Below, one piece after another: positions 33,734 to 42,828 of a stretch of 64,000 nt of DNA; position 1 is the first letter of the stretch, and each line of letters begins with the position of its first letter. The position numbers and the translations under genes were made by a program. Source of the stretch: Chloroflexota bacterium (GTDB lineage Bacteria; Chloroflexota; Dehalococcoidia; Lucifugimonadales; UBA3495); contig JAPPLU010000049.1 in NCBI GenBank assembly GCA_028874075.1, positions 46,424 through 110,423 on the forward strand. Direction: 5' to 3'. The notes beneath the pieces are model-generated. The model was given only the letters and a program-made list of their open reading frames with translations. It was not told the DNA's origin and searched no databases.

Positions 33734-35383
33734 ATGGAGATTTTTGACGCACTTTTTGCCATTGGGCTGCTGCTGGTCATGGCCAAGCTGCTGGAAGGCA
33801 TATTCAAGCGTTTCGGCATCAGTTCCATTTTTGCCTACGCCATCACCGGGGTAATCCTGGGCCCCGTCACCGGGTTAATCGACGCCGAGAACGACTTCCA
33901 GATCATCCTTAATATAGGCATCTTCATCTTTTTCTTCCTGGTGGGTCTCGACGAACTGGATATCTCAGGGTTCCTGCGAGCCATACGGGGTCGCCTCTTT
34001 ATCGCAGCGGTGCTGTCTGTGGCCATTTCCATAGCGGCCTCCCTGGCAGTTACCACCAACGTGATTTTCGACGTGGGCCTGAACCTGAGCTTCACCGAGG
34101 CCCTGGCAGTGGCGGGGGTCCTGTCGCTTTCCAGCCTGGGCATCGTAGCAAAGGTGCTGATAGACGAGGACCGGTTGAAGGAACCGGTGGGGATACAGAT
34201 CTTCACCGCCGTGGTAATTGCGGAGATAGTAGTCCTCTTCATCGTCGGCTTCTCCATCAGTGAACATGCCTTCCTGGAAGAGCAGTCAGGGCGTCTGAGC
34301 GTCGTTGCCAGCGTGGGTCTGCTGGTGGGCGAGCTGGCGGCATTCACCATAGTTACCTGGTTGGTCTGCAACAAGGTAATGCCCCGGGTAATGGTGCTGC
34401 TGCACCGGGTGTTGCAGGTACCCCAGCTCTCCTACGGCCTGCTGCTGGGCGGCCTGTTCCTGGTGATAGTGCTGGCGGAGAAAGTGGGCCTGCATGGCAC
34501 CCTGGGAGCCCTGCTGTTCGGAGCAGCCTTGTCGCCCTTGCCGTACCAGCTAAGGCACGACTCCATGCCCGGCATGCGCAGCACCGCGGAAGGTCTGTTT
34601 GTTCCCCTGTTTTTTGCCTCCGCGGGACTAAACCTGAACCTGGACTTTTTGAGCCTGCCTCCCGTAACCATTGTGGCCCTGATCTTTGTGCCGCTGGCCG
34701 GAAAGTTTGCCGGCGCTATTATCAGCGCCTACATCACCCGGCTGGAGGCGCCCATTGCCATAGCTTCAGGGCTGATGGCCAAGGGTGTGGCGGAGATTGC
34801 CCTGCTGCTAGTAATGCTTCATAGCCACGTAATTGGGGAGGCTCTCTTCTCGCTGCTGGTAGTGATCATGTTTGGCTATATCCTGCTCACCCCTATGGGA
34901 ATCAGTTTCGCGTTGCGCAGGACCCGGCACTCTGAAAAGCTTGGCGGGGACATGTCGCAACTGCACCTGCTGGAGAGATTTGTGCTGGGCGAAATCCAGG
35001 TTAAGAACGTCCTGGACAAGACGAGGGTTTACCCGGACCAGGACATTACCGTCCGGAACTTTGTGGACCACTGGACTACCGCCGAACAGCACGATTACGT
35101 GGTCGTGGACGAGGGGCACCTGGCCGGCGTGGTGTCGGTGAGCATGCTGCGTTACCTGCCGCGCACCCAGTGGAACCATACTACGCTGGAGGAGACGCTG
35201 AGGCACGGTACTCCGGTGGCGGGTCCTGACGAACTGGTTGAGGACGTGCTGCAAACGATGATCGATAACTCCCTGACAGTGATGCCGGTGGTCGACCCGG
35301 ATACCGGGGCTTTTCAGGGTTCCATTTCCAGCTACGAGATCCTGGAAATTGTGTTGTTGAACGCCAGTGGCCGGGACATCTAA
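33734..35383 (+). CDS. CPA2-family cation:proton antiporter with C-terminal CBS pair
   Basis: A 549-residue membrane protein. About the first 400 residues form the 12-13-helix KefB/NapA-like antiporter core (ISSIFAYAITGVILGPVTG, FFFLVGLDELD, and a later LHGTLGALLFGAALS). Instead of the RCK/TrkA-N domain usual in KefB-like proteins, the C-terminal ~130 residues carry two CBS motifs (VVVDEGHLAGVVSVSML and VMPVVDPDTGAFQGSISSYE), suggesting control by adenine nucleotides. The ion is probably Na+ or K+. The ribosome site is weak. Confidence 0.85.
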   Translation: MEIFDALFAIGLLLVMAKLLEGIFKRFGISSIFAYAITGVILGPVTGLIDAENDFQIILNIGIFIFFFLVGLDELDISGFLRAIRGRLFIAAVLSVAISIAASLAVTTNVIFDVGLNLSFTEALAVAGVLSLSSLGIVAKVLIDEDRLKEPVGIQIFTAVVIAEIVVLFIVGFSISEHAFLEEQSGRLSVVASVGLLVGELAAFTIVTWLVCNKVMPRVMVLLHRVLQVPQLSYGLLLGGLFLVIVLAEKVGLHGTLGALLFGAALSPLPYQLRHDSMPGMRSTAEGLFVPLFFASAGLNLNLDFLSLPPVTIVALIFVPLAGKFAGAIISAYITRLEAPIAIASGLMAKGVAEIALLLVMLHSHVIGEALFSLLVVIMFGYILLTPMGISFALRRTRHSEKLGGDMSQLHLLERFVLGEIQVKNVLDKTRVYPDQDITVRNFVDHWTTAEQHDYVVVDEGHLAGVVSVSMLRYLPRTQWNHTTLEETLRHGTPVAGPDELVEDVLQTMIDNSLTVMPVVDPDTGAFQGSISSYEILEIVLLNASGRDI

Positions 35384-35425
35384 AATTATGTTGAGAGTCA
35401 GCCCAATTCAAGAGCGAGGTTCATC

Positions 35426-36355
35426 ATGCCCATTGACCTGAGAGACCTGGTAAAGAACCCGGAAACCACGCCCTTCAATCGGCTGAAGTACCTGGTGCGG
35501 CAATCGGACGAGGACGTTACCCGGTTCATGAACCAGTTGTTCAACCTGGCTGCATTGGCGAAGGAGGAGAACGACTGGGGGCCGGTGGAGCAGTTCCTGA
35601 ACCGCTGGGAGGATATTCTCACCGACCGGCTGGACCTGCCCATAGCCTTCGACTCGGCTCCCTGGGCTCCCTTTGCCAAGTCCCTGTCTGAGGCGCGCAT
35701 TGCCGTGATGACCACGGGGGGCATTCACCTGGCGCACCAGGAAGCTTTCGACGTGGATGGCGACCACAGTTATCGGGAGATTCCCCTGGATACGCCCCTG
35801 GAGGATTTCAGGGTGGCCCATACCCACTACGATACCAACGGAGTGGCCGAGGACGTGGACGCCGTCTTCGCCATCCACCGACTGCAGGAACTGGCCGCCG
35901 AGGGTATTGTAGGAGAGGCGCACAGCCCCACCTACAGCTTTATGGGCTACATCCGCGACGTGGCGGGCCTGATGGAGGTCAGCGCGCCCGACGTGGCCCA
36001 GCGGTTGAAGGCCGACGGCGTGGACGGGGTGGTCATCGGCACCACTTGACCCCGCTGCCATCAGTCCGGCGGACTGATCGCCCGCGCCATAGAAGCTGCC
36101 GGAGTCCCCACGGTGGTGGTGATGGTGGACCGGCAGAAGGCGGCCACTATGTCGGTGCCCCGAGGTCTCATTCTGCGATTCCCCTTTGGTCGCCCCTTCG
36201 GCGCCCCGGGCAGCCCTGACCAGCAAAGAGTCGTGCTGGAAGACGCCCTGGAAGTGCTGGCCACAGCCACGGAACCGGGCCAGATTGTGGCTTCCCCCTA
36301 CCGGTGGAGAAGGGAGGACTATGGGGAGATTTTGAGGGGGAGGTACGGGAAGTGA
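35426..36355 (+). CDS. GrdB-like selenoprotein with in-frame UGA (Sec208)
   Basis: A 309-residue protein of the glycine/sarcosine/betaine reductase selenoprotein B family, read through a TGA at 36047-36049. Before it lies GVDGVVIGTT, after it PRCHQSGGLIARAIEAAGVP, giving the UxxC redox motif with the CHQ context of the family; the downstream frame stays open to TAG-independent stop at 36355. A perfect 8-bp hairpin with loop GGC starts 11 bases after the UGA (36060-36078), fitting a bacterial SECIS. No grdA/grdE is adjacent, so the substrate is unknown. Confidence 0.85.
36060..36078 (+). promoter_or_regulatory. SECIS-like hairpin of the GrdB-like gene
   Basis: ATCAGTCC (36060-36067), loop GGC, GGACTGAT (36071-36078): a perfect 8-bp stem with a G at the start of the loop, 18 bases after the UGA. 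Confidence 0.65.
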
Positions 36356-36401
36356 ATTGGGAGAACAAGAGCGATAAGATAAATCTTGCAAGGAAGACTC
36401 A

Positions 36402-37394
36402 ATGGCAGCTTTGAATGAGGGAAGCGGGTGCAAAATTTGGAAGGGGTGCCAAGCGCTATGCACTTACAGCGCAGGGAATTTCGTAGTAGAGAATTCGTCT
36501 AGGGCAGGTGGTTCATACGTCATTGGACCTGAAGAGAGTTTTCGCTTGGCAAATGATCTCATAGACGACTTCGCAAAGGCTCGGCTAACTACGATGCTTA
36601 TCCATCAAAGGGGGCAAGGTGTTAGTTTCCCCGTGGTTACCAGAGAGGTCATTGAGACAGCCAAGAATACAAGACCGTTGCCAGTTCACGAGCGGGCCGA
36701 CAGGTTACTCCGATTTATTTCGGACAAAGCCAAGCTCTTGGGCATGACCTATGACCTCAGGCGACTAGATCCTGGTCTTTATGCTTGGTCGGAATCGGCA
36801 GTGGAAAGCGAACTTGGCCATCTATTGGACTATGCGCTCAAAAAAGGCTGGTTGGAAAAACAACCCGGAGTCGGGAAGAGGATAGTAGGGTCTTACGAGA
36901 TTCCCGACATTATAAGGGTTACTACCGAGGGACACAGCCGCATTTCGGAGCTAGAAGTCAATACCGATTCATCACAAGCCTTCGTAGCGATGTGGTTTGA
37001 TGACAGCATGGATGAGATTTACGACGAAGGAATCGCACCAGCCATCAGGCGGGCAGGGTACGAACCTTATATAGTTGGTAGAGATGACTATATCGGCGAT
37101 GTTACCGACAAAATCATCGCGGAGATCCGCCGGTCAAAATTCCTAGTCGCAGATTTCACTCACGGGGACAGTGGAGTCAGAGGAGGCGTCTATTACGAGG
37201 CGGGCTTTGCCCACGGACTTAACAAGCCTGTTATTCCAATTTGCAAGAAAGAGAAAGTGGACAACGACCCCAGATACTTACACTTTGATACCAGTCACAT
37301 GAACCACATTCTATGGACAGACGCGTCAGACCTAAGGGAAAAACTAACGAATAGAATCATTGCAGCGATAGGGGAAGGACCGGAGAATCGGTGA
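36402..37394 (+). CDS. Nucleoside-deoxyribosyltransferase-like (NDT/TIR-like) protein
   Basis: A 330-residue protein. The C-terminal ~150 residues (SSQAFVAMWFDDSMDEIYDE, FLVADFTHGDSG, GGVYYEAGFAHGLNKPVIPI) form an NDT-like Rossmann domain with the catalytic-type Glu in YYEAG; relatives act on nucleosides or NAD and several are defence effectors. The middle looks like a winged helix. The N-terminus aligns in character with a zinc ribbon, but the second knuckle reads VENSSRAGGSY, without its cysteines. Lower GC than the flanks, suggesting transfer. Confidence 0.7.
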   Translation: MAALNEGSGCKIWKGCQALCTYSAGNFVVENSSRAGGSYVIGPEESFRLANDLIDDFAKARLTTMLIHQRGQGVSFPVVTREVIETAKNTRPLPVHERADRLLRFISDKAKLLGMTYDLRRLDPGLYAWSESAVESELGHLLDYALKKGWLEKQPGVGKRIVGSYEIPDIIRVTTEGHSRISELEVNTDSSQAFVAMWFDDSMDEIYDEGIAPAIRRAGYEPYIVGRDDYIGDVTDKIIAEIRRSKFLVADFTHGDSGVRGGVYYEAGFAHGLNKPVIPICKKEKVDNDPRYLHFDTSHMNHILWTDASDLREKLTNRIIAAIGEGPENR

Positions 37395-37395
37395 G

Positions 37396-38028
37396 TTAGC
37401 TATTGCCCCCTTCGTCCTCCTCCCCCACCACCGGCGGCAGCAAATCATCCACGGCAAACTCAACGTCGGGCAGGGTTGAGGGGGAGATGCGGTCGCCCCG
37501 CCTGTAGATGGCGTGGTTGGCGTAGCCGTCGGACCCCGGTCCGGTGAAGGCTTCAATGCAGTCTTCCACCAGGTTCATTATCCAGGTTTCCGGGATGTTG
37601 GCCCGGGCGTAGAGGTTGAGCTTGACCTCGCGGTCGTGGGCCAGGGTGGTGTCAGACACTTCGATAACCAGCAAGACGTCGGTCGGGCCGGGGTGACCGC
37701 TAATGTATGAGTCTTGCCTGGGACGCATTAGAACGACGTCGGGTTGTAATTCCGAACCGTTGTCCAGCCGTATCGGCCCCTGCACTCTTACGATAAAGTG
37801 GCCTCTTGCGACTTCAGCAAAAGGCAAGGTCAAGTTATCCACGCCTACCGCGTGGGGTTCGCCGATAGGGGGCATTACAATTACTTCTCCGTCAATTAGT
37901 TCCACCCTTTCATCGGGGCGCAGAATGCCCACCTCGGCCATACGATAGTATTCTTCCACCGTGAACTTGCGGGTCTCGCGCTCGAACTTGGGGACCGGCT
38001 GCGCCGGAGCTTTGGTTGGCGTGGTCAT
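37396..38028 (-). CDS. Uma2-family restriction-endonuclease-like protein
   Basis: A 210-residue Uma2 (DUF820) protein with the PD-(D/E)xK fold: FTVEEYYRMAEVGIL, then RVELIDGEVIVMPP, LQPDVVLMRPRQ (Asp) and VLLVIEVSDTTLAHDREVKL (Glu-x-Lys-equivalent region). Such genes occur in many copies in Chloroflexota and cyanobacteria and their role is unsettled (mobile, defence or repair). It converges on the NDT-like gene with one base between the stops. GAGGT precedes the ATG. Confidence 0.83.
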   Translation of the reverse strand: MTTPTKAPAQPVPKFERETRKFTVEEYYRMAEVGILRPDERVELIDGEVIVMPPIGEPHAVGVDNLTLPFAEVARGHFIVRVQGPIRLDNGSELQPDVVLMRPRQDSYISGHPGPTDVLLVIEVSDTTLAHDREVKLNLYARANIPETWIMNLVEDCIEAFTGPGSDGYANHAIYRRGDRISPSTLPDVEFAVDDLLPPVVGEEDEGGNS

Positions 38029-38213
38029 CGCTACACCTCGCCCGGAGAATCAGGCCATCCAGACCGTTAAAGTCGTTACCTAGTCCATCCCATGATAAAC
38101 TCTCCCATGTACCTGTTCAACGACCAATCGTCACCCGCACCACCTCCCTCCCCACTTCCACTTTATAATCATTATTAAAATACACCCATTCCCCCAAATA
38201 TTTTCAAAAACTG

Positions 38214-38242
38214 TTGACAGGCCCACGGAGTTTGCCTAAAAT
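38214..38242 (+). promoter_or_regulatory. Sigma70-type promoter of the DUF1800 operon
   Basis: A perfect TTGACA at 38214-38219 and TAAAAT at 38237-38242 are separated by 17 bases. Transcription would start about 65 bases before the DUF1800 gene. Confidence 0.7.
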
Positions 38243-38312
38243 CCGAGATACTTCATTGGGTAGAAATGTCACCCGTGAGATGGGAACAAATATTCTGAAG
38301 AGGAGGCATCGG

Positions 38313-39713
38313 ATGTCAAACAAAGAAGACCTGGCGTTAATGGCTCACCTGATGCGGCGTGCCGGTTTCGGCGCCACCTGGGAAGAGTTGGAAGCGCTTG
38401 TTGACAAGGGCTACGACGCAGTGGTGGATGAACTGGTAGATCCGCCCGCGGACCGGCACGGCGGCAAGGCCGAATTGCTGATTCGCTATTATCCCGGCTG
38501 CCTGCTTCCTGGCGGCAACCCCGTGATGGGCCAGGCCAACTGGCTCTATAACATGGTCAGCACCGATAAGCCCCTGGAAGAAAAGATGGCCCTGTTCTGG
38601 CACCATGTGTTCGCCACCGGCAACTCCAAGCTGGACAACTGCGACCAGATGCTGACCCAGATCCAGATGTTCCGCGAACTGGGCATGGGCAACTACCAGG
38701 AACTGATCCTCGAGCTGTCCAAGAACCCGGCGATGATCTACTGGCTGGACAACAACGAAAACCACCGGGACGCGGTCAACGAAAACTGGGGCCGTGAGCT
38801 GCTGGAGCTCTTCACCATGGGCGTCAGCAACTACACCGAGGTAGACGTTCGGGAGGCCTCCCGGGCCTTTACCGGCTGGACCATCACTCCCAAGCTGCCT
38901 CGGCAGCCTTATGGCCGCTATCCCTGGCGGTTTGAGTACCGGGAAGCCGATCACGACTTCGGCGAAAAGACCTTCCTGGGCCAGACCGGCAACTTTAACG
39001 GCGAAGATATCATCGACATCGTGGTGAAGGAGCCGGCCACTGCCCGCTTCATCTGCCGCCACCTGTACAACTTCTTCGTCGCCGACGAACCCCAGGTTCC
39101 CGCCTGGACCATTGAGCCGGCCCGGGACGAGGAAGCCCTGGACAACATGTGCAACGTCTTCGAAGAGTCCAACTACGAGATTCGCGAAGTCCTGCGCTTC
39201 ATGCTCAAGTCCGACTTCTTCAAGGAAGCCCGGTTCCAGAAGATCAAGAGCCCGGCGGAAGTTGTAGCCAGCACCATGAAGATGGTCGGCTCCTACCAGT
39301 TCCCGGATCCCGGCCTGGCCAGGATCTGCCGCGAGCCCGGCTACATGGGTCAGGACATCCTGGATCCCCCCAGCGTGGAAGGCTGGCACACCGGTTCCGA
39401 ATGGATTAACAGCGGCTCCCTGCTGGCCCGCATCAACTTCGTCGCCGACAGCGTCAACAAGACCGACCTGCCCGGCATGCAGAACATTATCAGCCGGATG
39501 AAGGGCGAAGGCATAACCACGCCGGACGAACTGCTGGAAGGCTGCCTGGACAGCATGGGCTTCCTGGCTCTCAGCGACGAGACCCGCGAACAGCTGAGTA
39601 CCCACGCCAACGAAGGTGGAAACCTGGACTGGAGCGATGAAGCCGCTGCCGCCGAACGGATCGCCGAGATGATGGCCCTGGTGGGCGCCACGACTGAGTA
39701 CCAGTTTGCCTAA
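38313..39713 (+). CDS. DUF1800-family protein
   Basis: A 466-residue DUF1800 protein. Characteristic segments are LMRRAGFGATWEELEALV, MALFWHHVFATG, NENWGRELLELFTMGV, EASRAFTGWTI and DILDPPSVEGWHTGSEW. These proteins are almost always encoded next to a DUF1501 protein, as here, and the pair is thought to act in surface or polysaccharide-related functions. No signal peptide is visible. ATG 38313 follows AGGAGG; an upstream in-frame ATG at 38214 lies in the promoter. Confidence 0.88.
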   Translation: MSNKEDLALMAHLMRRAGFGATWEELEALVDKGYDAVVDELVDPPADRHGGKAELLIRYYPGCLLPGGNPVMGQANWLYNMVSTDKPLEEKMALFWHHVFATGNSKLDNCDQMLTQIQMFRELGMGNYQELILELSKNPAMIYWLDNNENHRDAVNENWGRELLELFTMGVSNYTEVDVREASRAFTGWTITPKLPRQPYGRYPWRFEYREADHDFGEKTFLGQTGNFNGEDIIDIVVKEPATARFICRHLYNFFVADEPQVPAWTIEPARDEEALDNMCNVFEESNYEIREVLRFMLKSDFFKEARFQKIKSPAEVVASTMKMVGSYQFPDPGLARICREPGYMGQDILDPPSVEGWHTGSEWINSGSLLARINFVADSVNKTDLPGMQNIISRMKGEGITTPDELLEGCLDSMGFLALSDETREQLSTHANEGGNLDWSDEAAAAERIAEMMALVGATTEYQFA

Positions 39714-39764
39714 AGGGTCTCCTTTGCGGCCCGGTTGGCAATAACCTGAAAAAAGGAGAGAGCA

Positions 39765-40895
39765 ATGACTTCAACCAAGAAAGATCCGGTCATCGTCGTA
39801 TTGCAGCTCACCGGCGGCAACGACTACATGAACACCGTTATTCCCTACAGCGACCCCCTGTACTACGAGAATCGGCCCAACGTCGGCTACAAGATGGAAG
39901 ACATCATCAAGGTGGACGACAACCTGGGCTTCATGCCCGCCATGGGTCCTATCAAGGAAATGTATGACCAGGGCAAGGTAGCGGTCATCCACGGTATCGG
40001 CTATCCCGATTCCCCCCGCTCCCACTTCCGCTCCATGGACATCTGGCACACCTGCGAGCCGGACAAGGTCGGGACGGAAGGCTGGGCCGGCCGCGTCGCC
40101 CGCGAGCTGGACCCGAACAAGGAAAACGTACTGACCGCCATTAACTTCGGTCACGGCCTTCCCCGGGCCTTGGCAGTACCGGGAGTCCCCGTTGCCGCCA
40201 TCTCCGACCTGGGCACCTATGGTCTTCTGACCGGCATTAGCGACCAGGACCAGCGGGCCAAGGCCCTGGACCTGTTCAGCCGCATGTACTCCCCCACCGT
40301 GGGCGGCAGCTTCGTCACCGACTACCTGCGCTCCACCGGTACGGAAGCCATGATCGGCGCCGACATCGTCAAGGTCGCTCCCGAGCGCTACAGCTCCAAC
40401 GTGGAATACCCCAGTTCCGCCATCGCCCAGCACCTGCGCGACATCGCCCAGGTCTACATGGCCGATCTCGGCACCCGGGTCTTCTACACCCAGCACGCCA
40501 GCTTCGACACCCACGCCGGCGAGTACGCCGCTCACCCGGCACTGTGGAAGGACATCTCCGAGGGCGTGTCCGCTTTCTTCGAAGACCTGAAGGAGCACAA
40601 CACCGGCGAGAACGTGATCATGTATCTGTTCTCCGAGTTCGGCCGCCGGGTACGTGACAACGGTTCCGGTACCGACCACGGCGCCGCCGGCGTAGCCTTC
40701 GCCATCGGCGACGGCGTCAAGGGCGGAATGTACGGCGAGTACCCGTCCCGGGAAGCCAAGGACCTGGAGCAGGGCGACCTGGTCCCCAACTATGACTTCC
40801 GCGGCGCTTACACCACCATCGTGGAAGACTGGTTCGGCATGGACGCCACTCCCATCGTCAACGGCAACTTCGAGAAGATGGGCTACCTGAAGTAA
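39765..40895 (+). CDS. DUF1501-family protein
   Basis: A 376-residue DUF1501 protein related to the sulfatase/alkaline-phosphatase fold. Landmarks are VVLQLTGGNDYMNTVIPY, GFMPAMGPIKEMYDQGKVAV, SHFRSMDIWHT, YTQHASFDTHA and FSEFGRRVRDNGSGTDHG. Many relatives have a Tat signal; this one begins directly with the first strand, so it may stay in the cytoplasm. AAAGGAGAG precedes the ATG. Second gene of the DUF1800-DUF1501-NHL operon. Confidence 0.88.
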   Translation: MTSTKKDPVIVVLQLTGGNDYMNTVIPYSDPLYYENRPNVGYKMEDIIKVDDNLGFMPAMGPIKEMYDQGKVAVIHGIGYPDSPRSHFRSMDIWHTCEPDKVGTEGWAGRVARELDPNKENVLTAINFGHGLPRALAVPGVPVAAISDLGTYGLLTGISDQDQRAKALDLFSRMYSPTVGGSFVTDYLRSTGTEAMIGADIVKVAPERYSSNVEYPSSAIAQHLRDIAQVYMADLGTRVFYTQHASFDTHAGEYAAHPALWKDISEGVSAFFEDLKEHNTGENVIMYLFSEFGRRVRDNGSGTDHGAAGVAFAIGDGVKGGMYGEYPSREAKDLEQGDLVPNYDFRGAYTTIVEDWFGMDATPIVNGNFEKMGYLK

Positions 40896-41050
40896 GCCAA
40901 CGCCCGAACTCGAATCCTGGCGCTCAACCGAGTTGCCCGATTACAGAATCGTAACCAACCTGGATTGAGTTCAAGGGCCGGGTGAACTTTCCCAACCGGG
41001 GCGGTTCCCCGGCCCTCGTTGACGAAGAAAAACGCTTAAAGGAGGCGAAA

Positions 41051-42082
41051 ATGGCAGAGATTACTGCAGTAGCCGGGCGCGCCTGGGTGTATAGCCACAA
41101 TATCGGCCGCAACGGCGCCGCCGGCATGGGTTTCAGCCAGCCCGTCAGCATAGCCGCCGCCAAGGACGGTGTGCTGTACGTAACCAACCGGGCCACTGAG
41201 CAGAACCCGGGCGGCATCCGCGTCACCAAGTTCACCGTCGACCAGGAGTACATCGGCGAGTTCGGTCGCCAGGGCCTGGCCTATGGCGATAACGAACCCA
41301 GCACCTTTACCTGGATTTCCGGCGTGGCCCTGGACAGCGCCGGCGACGTCTACGTGGCCGACGAGTGGCAGTGCCGCGTGGCTATCTTTGACGCCGACGG
41401 CAACCCCAAGGGCGGCTTCGGTGTTAAGGGCGAAGGCGAAGGCGAACTCAGCGGGCCCGCCGGCATGGCTTTCGACGCCGACGACAACCTGTGGATCGTC
41501 AATTCCTTCAACAGCCGCATTCAGAAGTTCACCAAGGACGGCCAGTACATCAGCGGCTTCGGTTCTAAGGGAGACGCCGAGGGCCAGTTCGAAATGCCGG
41601 ACGGCATCGACATTGACGGCAGCGGCGACCTGTTCATTGCCGACTGGGGCAATAACCGGGTGCAGAAGTTCACCCCCGGTGGCACCCACCTGCGCACGTT
41701 TGCCCACCAGGTGAACGGTCAGGATGCCCTGAACCATCCCACCGACGTCTGCGTGGACGGCGATGGCGACATTTACGTGGCCGACTGGATGAACGACCGC
41801 GTAGTCATCTACGATCCCGAAGGCCTGCCCATCACCTACCTGGAAGGGGATGCGGTGGAGGTTTCCAAGTGGGGCCAGATGGGTCTGGACGCCAACCCTG
41901 ACATGGTCAAGGCCCGGCGCCGGGTACCCGATATGGTGGAACAGCAGCGCAAGTTCGTAAAGCCCGCCGCTATCACCTTCGATCGGGAAAACCGCCGTCT
42001 CCTGGTCTGCGACACCGCCCGCAACCGCGTGCAGGTGTACGAGAAGGACGACGAGTACATGGACCCGCAGATCAACCTGTAG
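41051..42082 (+). CDS. NHL-repeat beta-propeller protein
   Basis: A 343-residue protein made of about six NHL repeats: each has the pattern P.G.A.D..G.LYV.D...RVQ.F, for example SGVALDSAGDVYVADEWQC, AGMAFDADDNLWIVNSFNS and DGIDIDGSGDLFIADWGNN. It folds as a beta-propeller used for protein or ligand binding. No signal peptide. AAAGGAGG precedes the ATG, and the gene follows DUF1501 by 155 bases, so it likely belongs to the same unit. Binding partner unknown. Confidence 0.85.
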   Translation: MAEITAVAGRAWVYSHNIGRNGAAGMGFSQPVSIAAAKDGVLYVTNRATEQNPGGIRVTKFTVDQEYIGEFGRQGLAYGDNEPSTFTWISGVALDSAGDVYVADEWQCRVAIFDADGNPKGGFGVKGEGEGELSGPAGMAFDADDNLWIVNSFNSRIQKFTKDGQYISGFGSKGDAEGQFEMPDGIDIDGSGDLFIADWGNNRVQKFTPGGTHLRTFAHQVNGQDALNHPTDVCVDGDGDIYVADWMNDRVVIYDPEGLPITYLEGDAVEVSKWGQMGLDANPDMVKARRRVPDMVEQQRKFVKPAAITFDRENRRLLVCDTARNRVQVYEKDDEYMDPQINL

Positions 42083-42107
42083 GCCCTGTTTCGCACCGGC
42101 AAAACTT

Positions 42108-42139
42108 CAGGGGCGGGAGAGTTTCCCGCCCCTGTTCTT
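42108..42139. terminator. Bidirectional intrinsic terminator
   Basis: A perfect 11-bp stem CAGGGGCGGGA/TCCCGCCCCTG with a 5-nt loop and TTCTT tail lies between the NHL gene and the convergent aspartyl-protease-like gene. Confidence 0.8.
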
Positions 42140-42180
42140 GTATATCCGACAGTGGTACTTAGATTTGCCACAAAGGCGTT

Positions 42181-42576
42181 TTAGAGTTCAGTGAAGCGAA
42201 CTAATCCGGTCTCTGCGTTGATTGTGAATTCGTAGCGGCAGATGATATCCCTTCCTATGACGGCATCCAAGTCATGCCCATTATCGCGAAGGGGTAAACT
42301 CGGGACTGGGCCGGTAAGGGTAAGGCCCAAAACCGGGATATACAGGTCGGTCCCGAATGTCGGATAGGTGCCCCTGCCGGTTGCTCCTGCAGTTTCGCGA
42401 GATGGGCCTCGGGGCAACAACAACCCTTCCGCGAGGTCTTTGTCTATGCTCGACCAGGTTGCCCCAGTGTCCAGCAACGCCGTGCCCTCGCGACCCTGAA
42501 CGTCAATCCGCATTACCGGTCCGATGATTCTGATGTAGTGGGCCGGTTCGATATGATACTCGAAAACTCTGGCCAA
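42181..42576 (-). CDS. Retropepsin-like aspartyl protease
   Basis: A 131-residue single-domain aspartic protease-like protein. The active-site DTGA is in GTALLDTGATWSSID, and the flap-following strand is LDAVIGRDIICRYEF, as in retroviral-type proteases that work as dimers. Start is a TTG at 42576, three bases after the preceding stop; no better start is seen. It is paired with a small DUF5678-like gene, a common bacterial arrangement. Target unknown. Confidence 0.75.
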   Translation of the reverse strand: MARVFEYHIEPAHYIRIIGPVMRIDVQGREGTALLDTGATWSSIDKDLAEGLLLPRGPSRETAGATGRGTYPTFGTDLYIPVLGLTLTGPVPSLPLRDNGHDLDAVIGRDIICRYEFTINAETGLVRFTEL

Positions 42577-42579
42577 GGC

Positions 42580-42828
42580 TTATATGCCCATCAAAATGAT
42601 TGGCAATGGTTCTACTCCCACTTGCCTTATGCAGCAGTTCAAGTAATCAAACCCAGCTTCAATGGCTGCCTGCCGAGCCTCATCACGACATTCATAAGCA
42701 CCTTGTAGTTTCAAGTTATATATGACAACCCACTTGCCTAGATGGTCTTCCATAAGGGCTTGTTTCATTTCGTCAAAGGCCAAGAAGTTAGCAATGTGCG
42801 GGTCTTCATACAGATTCAAGACTTTCAC
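42580..42828 (-). CDS. DUF5678-like small protein
   Basis: An 82-residue protein. The core MEDHLGKWVVIYNLKLQGAY with a following DEARQAAIEAGF resembles the DUF5678 pattern (GKWVA..., then helix), which commonly precedes retropepsin-like genes. I place the start at GTG 42828, seven bases after AGGAG; a longer reading from ATG 42936 lacks a ribosome site and adds a basic segment. Three bases separate it from the protease-like gene, so the two are coupled. Confidence 0.6.
   Translation of the reverse strand: MKVLNLYEDPHIANFLAFDEMKQALMEDHLGKWVVIYNLKLQGAYECRDEARQAAIEAGFDYLNCCIRQVGVEPLPIILMGI

Noticed and set aside
36113..36355. A separate small gene after the GrdB-like stop
   Set aside because: It is in the same frame as the upstream part and continues the family sequence through the UGA, so it is the C-terminus of the selenoprotein.
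36402..37394. Retron effector (NDT-like effectors occur in retrons)
   Set aside because: No reverse transcriptase and no msr-msd-like sequence lie nearby.
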